DNA of 64,000 nucleotides. Source: Diadema setosum. Lineage: Eukaryota; Echinodermata; Echinoidea; Diadematoida; Diadematidae. The stretch is taken from the NCBI GenBank assembly GCA_033980235.1, contig CM067079.1, positions 29,449,647 to 29,513,646 on the forward strand. Direction: 5' to 3'. The notes under the pieces are model-generated. The model worked only from the letters and a program-made list of their open reading frames with translations, was not told the origin of the DNA and searched no databases. A program made the position numbers and the translations under genes. Positions 1 through 9,634 of this stretch are shown here, in pieces; the stretch's first letter is position 1; each line of letters begins with the position of its first letter.

Positions 1-478
1 CAAATGGTAAATTATACCTTTAACCCTTCTGGCATCATTCCAATATTGGTGTGAAAAGCAAACTTTATCGAAATGGTCACTGCCCAAGAACATTTTGTGT
101 AGAAAATTGTCTGTATGTATACACTGTACATGAACTCAGTGCAGGGCCTTGTGTCACATTGGGTTCGAAGGAATTTTTAGATCAGACTTGTCAAAACGGG
201 GGAAAAAAACTGTGCAGTGTCAACTGCTGGATTACAATGATTTTTACATAAAACATGGTACAGCACTCCACAGAAACATGTTTCAAACCATGTTCATATA
301 TTGGTAATAGCATGTTTTTCGAAACACGTTTTGAAATCTTTTGAATTGGCTATGAGACACATACAGTATGGAGAACTCATTACACCCCTTGGTAACGCAC
401 AACTCATATAGTACAAAAAAATGCAAGTATATTGTACAATGGCCTCATAATTCCACAAGTTAAAACTCAAGAAGGAAA
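1..478. other. No feature recognised
   Basis: AT-rich sequence. The short open frames have no coding character, and I see no splice-bounded exon, RNA gene or obvious repeat end. Confidence 0.5.
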
Positions 479-895
479 AAAAATTCTCACATTATGCTGC
501 ATGTCTTTGGAATCAGCTCCCCACTGAAGCCCCCAAAACCACCTCCCTTCAAACATTCGTATTAAGAACATATTGTACTAACTCCCTTGGTGTAGAATTG
601 GGTCATTTTGATATCCCTATATTGTGTAAAGGGTACATCCTACATTGTGTGTTTCAAATAATGTGATGAATTTGTGAATTATCATCAAAGACTTATTTTG
701 CACTTAACACAGCATTGGCAGTGTTTTGATCTTGCTGTGAACAACAGGATGTCCTTGATTTGTTACTTCGTGTATTTTGAATTAATTGTTGTACATTGAT
801 ATTCTGTTGCAGGGCCCCAAAAATAACAACGGGTGTATAAACCACTTATGGGGTTTTACCCTGGGTAAAGAATGGTGAATACAATGTAAATAAAT
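479..895 (+). mobile_element. 5'-truncated non-LTR retrotransposon (CR1/L2/Rex-like) 3' end
   Basis: A frame at about 483-575 reads FSHYAACLWNQLPTEA and then TSLQTFVLRTY. This matches the widespread end of LINE reverse-transcriptase proteins (A..LWN.LP......SL..F...L..Y). Downstream, about 795-865, is an AGGGCCCC...GGGGTTTTACCCTGG tail followed by AATAAA-like sequence, typical of the 3' UTR of such LINEs. The two parts in correct order support one truncated insertion. No start and no catalytic RT motifs are present, so it is dead. The exact LINE clade is not resolved. Confidence 0.6.
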
Positions 896-959
896 AGTAA
901 CTTTTAAAATGCAATCCTAGCTGTTCCCAGGTGAGTGAGAGAGGAATAGACCACTTACT

Positions 960-1046
960 TTCACTAGGATGACCATGGTGGCAGCAAGCCTATTGAGACG
1001 TCAGAAGAACTTTCACTTCCCGCAACTCATCCAGGTATCTTTTAGT
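960..1046. other. Candidate small exon, strand unresolved
   Basis: On the minus strand a perfect Kozak context (GCCACCATGG, about 973-982) starts a short frame MVILVK that runs directly into a strong donor AAA|GTAAGT. An acceptor-like AG lies about 75 bases upstream. On the plus strand the same segment lies between TTACTTTCACTAG and CCAG|GTATCT and also has an open frame. Either could be a real exon or chance. No homology is recognised. Confidence 0.22.
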
Positions 1047-1103
1047 TGTTACAGGACCTGTAGTGTAAAATTTATAAAAGAAAACACACAAAACAAAACA
1101 TTT

Positions 1104-1236
1104 AGTTGCAGCTGTAAACTTTATTGTTATCTGTTTGAGAAAATTTTTAGTTCATGATACAATGATACATTTATCATTGTATCATGAACTAAAATTTTTT
1201 CTCAAACAAATAACAATAAAGTTTACAGCTGCAACT
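1104..1236. repeat. Near-perfect 64-bp inverted repeat (hairpin)
   Basis: The left arm 1104-1167 is the reverse complement of 1172-1236 except for about one substitution and one length change in an A/T run. The spacer is 4 bases. The arms begin AGTTGCAGCTGTAAACTTTA. No coding content. It is either a young foldback insertion or a transcribed long hairpin. Confidence 0.9.
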
Positions 1237-1423
1237 GTCTACAGCACATATTTACAATGATTTAGACCACCAATTTCTGAGTCGTTTACTGACTTGGCTG
1301 CTTATTTGGTATACAGTATGTCAACAAAAAAAAATCATATTTTCGCACTGATAACACCCAATATGATAAACTCTCTAAATGCTACTTCATGGTCTTAAAA
1401 TATAACATCTTAGCTCTATTTTG

Positions 1424-1632
1424 CAGAAAACCCCATCCGATTTGGTTAAGCGGTCGGAGAAATGTGGATTGTTGTAAAGCATGTCATGAGTTTGATTCTT
1501 CCAAGTTTAGCACTTTGACGATCTTGTGTGTGAATACAATAAACAGAACTTGGAGGGAAGAGATTTCTGACATCCTCTACAAAATTCCTAATTTCTCTTT
1601 GACCATTGAAGCAAATCGAATGGGGTTTTCTG
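1424..1632. mobile_element. Palindromic MITE, termini CAGAAAACCCCAT
   Basis: The left end CAGAAAACCCCATCCGATTT is inverted at 1609-1632 with few changes. Imperfect complementarity continues inward for about 70 bases per arm. It is 209 bp and non-coding, so it must be non-autonomous. Open frames on both strands here are translations of this element. Confidence 0.7.
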
Positions 1633-1766
1633 TAAGATGTTAGCAATGAGTTATAGTTTCATACCCTGAAATTACATTTGGATTGATTCACTATTCTCAA
1701 AACTATCATTGTGGAGGGTACCATTGTAATTTGGGGGGGGGGGGACATATGGTATAAGGTACAAAT

Positions 1767-2017
1767 AAAGAGCTTGATCACAAAACAGGTTTCAAGAGCC
1801 ATTTTTGTACAATTTAAAGTAAGGCCATCATCAGCAAAATAAAACCTTTCATGTGATAACTCACTTGTTACAAACAGGGAAATATTCTTGAAATTCTGAT
1901 AAAAAATATCCCATATTTTCTTATCACTTTCTTTGGGTTTTTTTTTTCAGCAGCTTTAATCGCAAATATCTCAAACTAACAAGAATGGAGTTATCTTCTG
2001 CTGAAATCAAGCTCTTC
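1767..2017. mobile_element. Diverged MITE, family K (copy 1)
   Basis: The ends are AAAGAGCTTGAT and its inverse. Read in reverse complement it shares GAGATATTTGCGATTAAAG and overall order with the intact copy at 20501-20751. A poly-T tract and several substitutions mark it as old. Confidence 0.55.
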
Positions 2018-2584
2018 AAATATTTCTAGAAATAGTGAGTTGGTTTACTTGATTTGAGAAGAATGTCCATTCATCAAATCAAAAGCATACATGTTACAAT
2101 CTTGGTAAAGTCAAATGGATTTTATGACATACACTGTAACCCTGATTGATTGAAAATATCAATAAATGTGATCCCATTAGCTTGTTACAACAACCATTAC
2201 TTCACGTTGATGAAAAATTATATCTAAAAAAAAAATCAAACTCATTAGTTTTGTTTAAGAAGTATTAACACAAGTACAAGTATGTATCACAGTATTGTAC
2301 ATAGGAAAACAAATTTCACCTACCCCCCCCCCCCATAGGAAGAAAAAATACACATACAATAATTTGCATAATCTTGAAAGAAACAAATTAATCTCCAGTG
2401 TCTGTGCTAATTAAAATGCTAATTACATTATTTACAGATAATGCATTGTAACACACACCTGCATGTATCAAACGATAATTTTACAAAATAGCTTTTACTG
2501 GTGTACTAGGGAATTTACAACACCATTCAAAATTCATTACTCTTTCCACACACATGAAGTCTGAACACAATACGGGTTAAAGCA

Positions 2585-2790
2585 CGTTAAACACTTTAAA
2601 GTCTATCATCAGATGGAGCAAAATTAAAACCTTTCCAATGAAACCTCACTTGTTGCATTTCGAGGAATATCCTTGAAGTAAATGATGAAAAATATCACAT
2701 ATTTTCTAATATTTTCCTTGCTTCTTAGCATGTTTAATTGCAAAAATCTAAAATTTACAAGTTACCTTGTTTTGCAATCAAATTCTTCCT
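2585..2790. mobile_element. Diverged MITE, family K (copy 2)
   Basis: This aligns with copy 1 at 1767-2017 (for example AAAACCTTTC...ACTCACTTGTT, then ATATTCTTGAA and ATATCACATATTTTC). It ends in an inverse of GAAGAATTTGATTGCAAAAC, the terminus of the 20501-20751 copy. The left boundary is approximate. Confidence 0.5.
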
Positions 2791-4465
2791 ATGCATATTA
2801 TTCCAATGTTCCATTGCAGAACCATGTCTGGGTTTTTTTTTTTTTTTTTTTTTTTTGGGGGGGGGGGTGTTCATGTTCTTTTTTGTGTACATGATATGCA
2901 GTATTCAGTCCAATATCCAAATGGCATACAAATTGATGACAGGGAGGTTTCTAAATCAATAACGTTCGCCGTCAGCCATTTATTAAGTAGGAACCCTGTA
3001 TGGTTCATTAAGTTGTAAATATCCCAGCTTTTAGTACTGTGTCCTCCCTAAGGAATAATACCCCTACAATATCACCTACTGTAACATCATCAGCCTGTGG
3101 TATAAAATAATAATTATAAAAAAAAAAAAAAAAAACATGTGACAACTAATCAAACTATATCAGGCAGCAGCTTACAAAATAGATCATAACCACTATTAGT
3201 GATGGGGTATGCCTCTGAAATGTGGGGGGAAAAAAATCTAAGGGGTTGAAGTAATGGAATAATAACATCATCACTTCAACATCACCTCACAAGACTAATG
3301 TTTTCATTCTGCTTTGTTGCGTTGTCTACTTTACAAACTGGTTTCTGCAATATTTCTCGGTCTGCTGAGGATGATATGACTCACATAAACATCCCCGTGT
3401 ACATTTCTCTTCAACAGCATGCACACTCACTCACATACAATATCATCAAAGTCATCAAACCATCCCAAACATTTACAGGTCATATCCAGTCCAAGAAACT
3501 TTGTACAATTACAATACTAGTACTAGTAGTAGTAGTATTAGAAACCGATGTGTGAAATATTAGATTTTATACCCTTCCATTGGGTTTAGCAAGATGCAAA
3601 ACAAATGGAAAGACTCTTTAAATAACCATTTAGTCCATTACTCAAATATATTTACAGTAATTACATATATTTTTCTTACACACACTTTAGCACTTTTCTA
3701 ATTTAGAAGAGACAGGAAAATACATTTTAATGTAGGTATTTAACATCATGTGCAATGCTAGATTGTGGTCATGGGGTAAACAGTTTGTGGAGTGTTTAGG
3801 GTCTGGTTATCATGCAAATGTCAAATAACAACACTGAATTTAATGCGTCATATAGTTGCAGTACATCAGGCATTTATTATACTCATGCGCAGGATTTTTT
3901 TCTTTTTTTAGATGCCCCATCTATAGTGCATCCCCCCCCCCCATCACAATGTGGTCAATCCCTAATTTTTTTCAACCATGTAGCAGAAAATTAATAGCTC
4001 ACTTAACAAACAAAACACTGAAATTACAATGTGTATCACAACTCTACTTAACCTGCAACTTTAATACCTCAGCATCAAAAACTTTTGAAACTTTGTTTTT
4101 GCACCCACAAGAAGTAAATTGGTAGAAAATTTCTTCATCTATATATTATAAACATAATTTTACATGAGCCATCCATACTTCTCGTTGTGTACGTACTTCA
4201 ATGAATTTTACAAAGCCTGGGGATTTTTCTCAAGCAAATCCACAACATAAACCTTTATTCCAAGTGGAAGAGGACATTCACATCAAGTTAAAGGATTAAA
4301 ATGAATTTAAAAGAAATACATTGTAATGTCCCATTACAGGCAGAGTGGAAAGATCAAGCCTTGTCCCACATCATACAGTATTTGTATAATGGAAGATATG
4401 AGACTGATGTAACTACCATGAGACGGGAAGTGAAAAAGGAATAAAAACAGAAGCCAGACACTCAC
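2791..4465. other. No gene recognised; low-complexity tracts
   Basis: Contains a T/G homopolymer run at 2833-2867, an A-run at 3118-3136 and a C-run at 3931-3942. The open frames across these runs (for example 2682-3018, 3812-4125) are compositional. No exon or element boundary was identified. Confidence 0.5.
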
Positions 4466-5250
4466 TTTAATTGGATCCAGGGTTTATCTAATTAACCTCA
4501 CCACCGACCATCAAAACACTCTGCAGTTGTCGGCCAACGAATGGAGTAGTAGAGCCACTTTCCGCCTGATTATGCCTATGTGGCAAAGAATGTTTTTTAA
4601 GCCGCCTATGCTCACACAGCAGTCAGTGGTCTTGCATGGTATTACTCTCTCGGGAGGGAAAAAACATGCCGAACGCCGGTTACACTCTGAACCAATGCAC
4701 TGATAACACAATACAAGTTCGTCCTCACGGCAGGTTTCACGTAAGAAGACACACGCCTCTATCTCTCTCGAATAGAGTGTGTCCTCATAGACGAGCAACG
4801 TTGAGCCACCCCTTATTAAACATAGCTTTTTTTTACCCCTCTTCTTGGAGTATATTTCAATGAGTGGAACGAGCATCCATGCATTGAGATACCATACCCG
4901 AATACACTTCAGTTTGGGACTTCGCCCACTGAGAAGGGAGGTAACACCCAAGATTGTGTGTGTGTGTGCTTCTACGTCTGTGTGTGTGTTTGTGTGTGTG
5001 TGTATGTAATGAGAGCTAGGGAGCTCACAACAATAGACAGGAATTCTTGGTAACAATAGATAGGGGCACAACACAAATACCTGTGACTCACAGTACACTG
5101 GGCACAGTCCAGTGGGCTTGTAAGGGTGTGAGGGTGTAGTCTCTTAGTCCAGGCCCTGTATTTGACTCCAGTGTTTACTCCTCTCGGGACAATCGTGATC
5201 GAAGCAAAACCTTCCCTCTTGTTCTCGTCATTTAATGTTTGATTTGCTGT
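4466..5250 (-). other. Possible 5' exon region with a 195-codon open frame
   Basis: A minus-strand frame at 4511-5098 (195 codons) is the longest on the left side. It contains a Cys-rich stretch of eleven Cys in about 50 residues (roughly residues 113-162) and a His/Thr-rich run translated from a (TG)n microsatellite. About 45 bases past its stop is a good donor (AAA|GTGAGT, at 4466). The segment is more CpG-rich than its surroundings. I do not recognise a family. It could be a 5' UTR exon of a minus-strand gene extending left, or a chance frame. Confidence 0.25.
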
Positions 5251-5754
5251 GATGACAGCATCGATCAGGCAAAGTGAATCATCTATGGAACAGAATACTT
5301 AATGGGTTCTATAATACTCTGCACGAGACATAGAGGAGGGACGCACAGCCAGTTGGGGATAAAAAAGTGATTGACACTCAATAATACAAACTACCGGTAA
5401 TGGGTCTTGGTACATTATTGATGTGATGACAATAACTATTGTTGATAGTAGAAGTTATCATGATGTTGAAGTCATTATCATTATCAAAATGGTGTGAATA
5501 GGTGTAAAAATAAATACAATGGAATGATAAAATCACACTATCGATTCTCTAAATTCTGATTATCATTATCCTTTATCATCATCGTCATGCAGTATTGGAC
5601 TATAACATTATCAGAGTTTTTACATCTGTCCATTATTATCACAATCTATTTGATTCCACTGATGACAGCTCCAAATTTTTTTTTTTTTTAACTAGTATAC
5701 AAAATGTCATTTTTCTAAATGTCATGGAAACTTTCTTTTCATGTATTTCTTAGC
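5251..5754. other. No gene recognised; ATCATT-rich sequence
   Basis: Simple, partly repetitive ATC/GAT-rich DNA with a T-run near 5678. No exon-like or RNA-like feature seen. Confidence 0.45.
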
Positions 5755-6050
5755 TAACTTTTAAGTATTTTTAAGTATTTTGAGTATTTTTTTGTACTTT
5801 AAGAGACCATGGAGATGGGCTAATTCAGAATTAAACAGGGTAAGTTTATGAAGAAAATCGGTTTGGGAATAGCCAAAACATCCAAAAACAAAGTAAAACA
5901 AAGTGATCCTAATAAAAGTTGGGTCCCACCTTTTATTACAATTGCACTGTTTTGAATATCTCAGCCATTTCAAACCAATTTTCATCAAACAAACATTGAA
6001 TTTCTCATGGAATTACATGATCTTTCACATTTTGTAAGGGGTTTTCCATT
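5755..6050. mobile_element. MITE-like repeat, family Q (copy 1)
   Basis: Shares with 27100-27330 and 53100-53340 the series TTGGTTTTGAAAC / GATCCTAATAAAAG / GGGTCCCACCTTTTATTA / ACTTTG...ATATCTCAGCCAT, then a TTGAATTTCTC end. It is partly palindromic. Boundaries are approximate. Confidence 0.5.

Positions 6051-6054
<4 letters not shown>

Positions 6055-6090
<36 letters not shown>
6055..6090. repeat. (CA)n microsatellite
   Basis: About 18 uninterrupted CA units followed by an A-run. Confidence 0.95.
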
Positions 6091-6094
<4 letters not shown>

Positions 6095-6295
6095 AAAATG
6101 TTTGAAGTTTGATCCCAACCAAAAGTAATGATCCCTTTATCAAAGTTGGTTAAAGGTTTACTGCAATGGTACAATGTTCAGAGACGGACAGGCAAACACC
6201 ATTTTGCTGATAAACCTTGCAAATTATATGCAAAGAGGTGTGTGATCACATGACTCAGTTAACCAAGTAATGGTCTAATGGGAGTGACAGGTGTA

Positions 6296-6440
6296 TATTA
6301 AGGCCACTGTTTACCACTGGGAGCAGTTTTAAACTGAAAAAAAGTTTGAATTATCACATTTTGATACATAATTTTTAGTTCAGTTGTACACTGTATCACA
6401 ACACATCCTGCAACTGGTACAAAATAGTGGCAATTATGTT
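6296..6440 (+). mobile_element. Partial copy of MITE family F
   Basis: TTAAGGCCACTGTTTACCACTGGGAGCAG and the following ATTATCACATTTTGATAC...TATCACAACACATCCT resemble the left half of the F copies at 29737, 33032, 44771 and 59086. The right half is missing. Confidence 0.45.
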
Positions 6441-6604
6441 TGTGAGTTTGTAATTTGGTAAATATCAGTTGACTTTCAAAATTCGCAATTTCAACAAAAT
6501 ACAGCAAAATGTACCACATGAATACACATGTACATGTAGTACTAAAAGAAAAACTGGATCTGTCGAGTTACTTGGAACAATTAAGAGTAAGGTACAGTTT
6601 GTAC

Positions 6605-7177
6605 TTAAAGGACAAGTCCACCTTCATATACATAAGGACTGAGAGAATGCAGCAATATTAGTAGAACACATCAGGGAAAGTTTGAGGAAAATTGGAAAAT
6701 CCGTTCAAAAGTTATGAATATTTTAAGTATCTGCGCAGTCACTGCTGGAAGAGAAGACTACTACAGTGTATGACGTCACATGCGTACAACTATATAAGGA
6801 AAATAAAACAAGAATTTCACAAAACTTTACTTTTTGAATAAAGTGCACATTTCTTCGACTTGCTACTGACGTACAGTTTGTATGTTAAGGGTACTTATTA
6901 CCCCTGCCTTCGGAAAGAGAGAAGTCGAGTGTTCTTTTGTTATGTGAGAAAAATGGAAATATGTTGAATTTTCTTTATTCTTTCTTTATATCGTTGTACT
7001 CATGTGACATCACAAGCTACATAGTCTTTTCATCCAGCCCTGACTGAGTAGAAACTTCAAAAAATCATAACTTTTGAACAGATTGTCCGAGTTTGCTCAA
7101 ACTCTCACTGATGTGTTCTACTAATACTGCTGCATTCACTCAACCAACATGTCTATGAGGGTGAACTTGTCCTTTAA
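6605..7177. mobile_element. Long-TIR MITE, family L (copy 1)
   Basis: Begins TTAAAGGACAAGTCCACCTT and ends with the inverse (CTTGTCCTTTAA). The inverted arms extend about 120 bases and contain GCAGCAATATTAGTAGAACA and AAGTTTGAGGAAAATTGG. No transposase. The TTAA at both ends suggests a TTAA or TA target duplication. Confidence 0.85.
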
Positions 7178-7179
7178 TC

Positions 7180-7660
7180 ACTTGCCTGTTTGCCCAGGGC
7201 AAGTGAAAATCAAATTCAGGCAAGTGTTTTGGAACAATAAGAAGAAAAAATACTTGCCCTAATTAGACAAGCAAAGTTCCCCAAGCCCAGAAAGTCAGCC
7301 ATACAGAAGCCCAGAGATACATAGTAATGAGTGTTTTAATAGTGATGGACAACAAAATTTCAATCCATTTCAGCAACTTTCCACAATACGTAAAAAAAAA
7401 AAAGCCCCACTGCATTGCAACACCAATACTTGATTGAACCAAGTTTTTACTCCAATGTCAAAATGTACAAGACAATGTGTGCTGTTCATTCAAATGATTG
7501 TGTTTGTTCCAAAACACTTGCCTTAGAAGTGATGTTCATAAACATTTTAATTTCAGGACTTTCTTTTGAGCCAAGTACAATTCATGTATTCAGCCATGTG
7601 CTCTGCAACAATTTGAAAATATGCTTGCCTGATTTGGCAAGTGGTAAAAAAAAAAAAAAA
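7180..7660. mobile_element. Repeat family H (copy 1), termini CACTTGCC
   Basis: Starts TCACTTGCCTGTTTGCCCAGGGCAAGTG and ends with GCTTGCCTGATTTGGCAAGTG, giving CACTTGCC/GGCAAGTG inversions. The same components occur in opposite order at 56445-56950. The right end runs into poly-A. Non-coding. Confidence 0.5.
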
Positions 7661-7689
7661 AAAACAGTTGAGTAGCACCATGCAAGCAA

Positions 7690-8053
7690 TATTAAAAATT
7701 TCTTTATTGTATTCTACCATACCATGCCACGTAACAATACACATTCCTTCCACAGGTGTATGTTTACAATGAGGTACATTTTAACGACAAACTTTGGGGG
7801 AATACAGTGCTTAAAAAAAGTCTAGTCTGAAGTACAATCTCCTGTTTGATTAACTTGTAGCATTTCAACACTTGAGCAATTACATTCTAAGATAATATTT
7901 GCTATAAATTGAAAGGGCATAATCTTTGATTGTCATCTTGTAATTATTTGCTTACAGTTTACTCTTATTCACAAACTGTTATACAGCTTACATAAATTGT
8001 TGGCAAAGTGTAAAGGTTTTAAAACAACAACTGAGATATGGGTGAACTGGGCA
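7690..8053. other. No feature recognised
   Basis: AT-rich sequence without recognisable element ends or exon signals. Confidence 0.4.
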
Positions 8054-8236
8054 ATTAAAGGAACCCAAACCCAAAGAGAAATGTGGATTGAGTGAAAGCA
8101 GCAACATTATTAGAACATATCAGTGAAAGATTGAGGAAAATCAGACAATCAATGCAAAAAAATTAAAAAAATTTGGTGTTGGAACTGCAGGATGAGGAGA
8201 CTACTAGAGGTTATGATCATGTGTGGACAACATTGT
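8054..8236 (+). mobile_element. Left half of a family L MITE, cut by element A1
   Basis: Matches the left arm of the intact copy at 59882-60447 (AAGAGAAATGTGGATTGAGTG, AGCAGCAACATTA, GGATGAGGAGACTACTAGAG, GTGTGGACAACA). The match stops at 8236, where A1 begins. It resumes briefly at 9361 (AGAAAATACAAGAG compared with AGAAAATATAAAG in the intact copy). Confidence 0.7.
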
Positions 8237-9359
8237 ACTAGAAATGTTGCTATGGCGACTGGTATGCCTCCGCCATAATGCATGATTCTCCTAATAGGTA
8301 TATAGTACATGTGGACAATGTGTGATTACATTTTCACAAAATTGGCAAAATATTAAAATGACATGTTTGTCACAAATGTGTTGAATGTTCACATTCCTTG
8401 ACCTATGTTTACCTAATTGGATGAATAGGAGAGCATGTATTTGGGGATTTCAGAACTTTAACTTGACTTTGACCCTTTCATAAATTATGCATTGAGTAAT
8501 TTTCAATGCATGGAGAAAAAGTGCAATTTCTGTATTGAGCAGTAAATTGTTATCTTTTTCATTAGGCCTTTGACCGTAATATTTATAAGAGAATCACTGT
8601 CAGGCAGAACATACATAAATATGTACTAAGTTTCAAGATAACTTGAGCCACTTCCGAGATATGGAGAAAGAAGTAAGTTCAGCACTCTCACTTGATCTTT
8701 GACCTTTTGACCTTAGACCTTCTTGGCAAAAAAAAAAAAAAAAAATCCCAGAGAATCTCTATTGGGTTATACATGCAAACACCAAGTTAAAAAAAAAAAT
8801 AATAATCCTGCTGGCATTGCATGAATATAAGGGAAATAGTAAAATTTTGAAGTATTGCCCTTGACCTTTGACCCCATGAACAACAAATTCCCTAGATAAC
8901 CACTGCCAGTCAGCACATGATGTTCCATGAAGATACCTTAAAGAATTTCCAAGATACGGAGAAAAAAGTGAAATTTTAACATTTTTTACTTGACCTTTTG
9001 ATCTTTGACCTCATGACCCCAAACTTTCACCAGAGAATCTTGATTGGGTAATACATGTATACACTAAGTTTCAAGAAAATATCTTCAGGCATTGCATAGA
9101 TATGGAGGAAATAGTGAAATTTAAAGCATTTGACCTTGACCTCTTGACCTTTGACTTTGAGCATGTGCACCCAATAGTTGATAGGCACAACTTCACCCCC
9201 TAATACACATACATGCCAAGTTTCATTAGGACACCTCAAAAGGTTTTTTAGTTATGCTGTCCACGAAATTCATTACGGACGGACGGACGGAAGGACAGAC
9301 GGAAGGACGGACAACCCGAAAACATAATGCCTCCGGCACCCCTTCATGGTGGAGGCATA
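8237..9359 (+). mobile_element. Hairpin-ended element family A, copy A1
   Basis: In 5' to 3' order: ACTAGAAAT, a small hairpin (GTTGCTATGGCGAC), the subterminal motif TATGCCTCCGCC, degenerate tandem units rich in TGACCTTTGACC, a (ACGG)n tract at about 9276-9315, and a terminal hairpin whose right arm is GGTGGAGGCATA, the inverse of the subterminal motif. No transposase. Open frames along it that read NETWHVCVLGGEVVPIN are translations of the repeat and recur in A2 and A3. Architecture resembles pearl/DINE-1-type Helentron derivatives (inference). Confidence 0.8.
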
Positions 9360-9634
9360 TTAAGAAAATACAAGAGACCCCGGCACCCGGGGGACTCACG
9401 CTCACCTAAGTATCGCAAGTCCACCTTCCATGCAGTGCACATAGCACTCCAATAGCTTTTAATTTTAATACAATCTTTAAAAGATTCTATAATTTGGGGG
9501 TTTTGTCTATGTCCCCCACCCCCCGGGGAATCATGCCAATTTTTACACCCACAGTACCGGTATATATTCTATATCACCAAAATTAATACGTGCCAAGTTT
9601 GGTGAAAATTTGACCATGCATTCTCAAGATGACA
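9360..9634. repeat. Repeat E, left part, split by element D
   Basis: Its end (CAAGTTTGGTGAAAATTTGA...TCTCAAGATGACAA) matches 12349-12385 (CAAGTTTGGTGAAAATCC...TTTTCAAGATGAAAA). This suggests a tandem unit of about 300 bp into which element D inserted. Confidence 0.45.

Noticed and set aside
9027..9239. Apparently conserved small protein (NETWHVCVLGGEVVPIN...) also at 30060-30269 and 49997-50329
   Set aside because: All three are translations of the same segment of repeat family A, with no start, splice or codon-level conservation beyond nucleotide identity.
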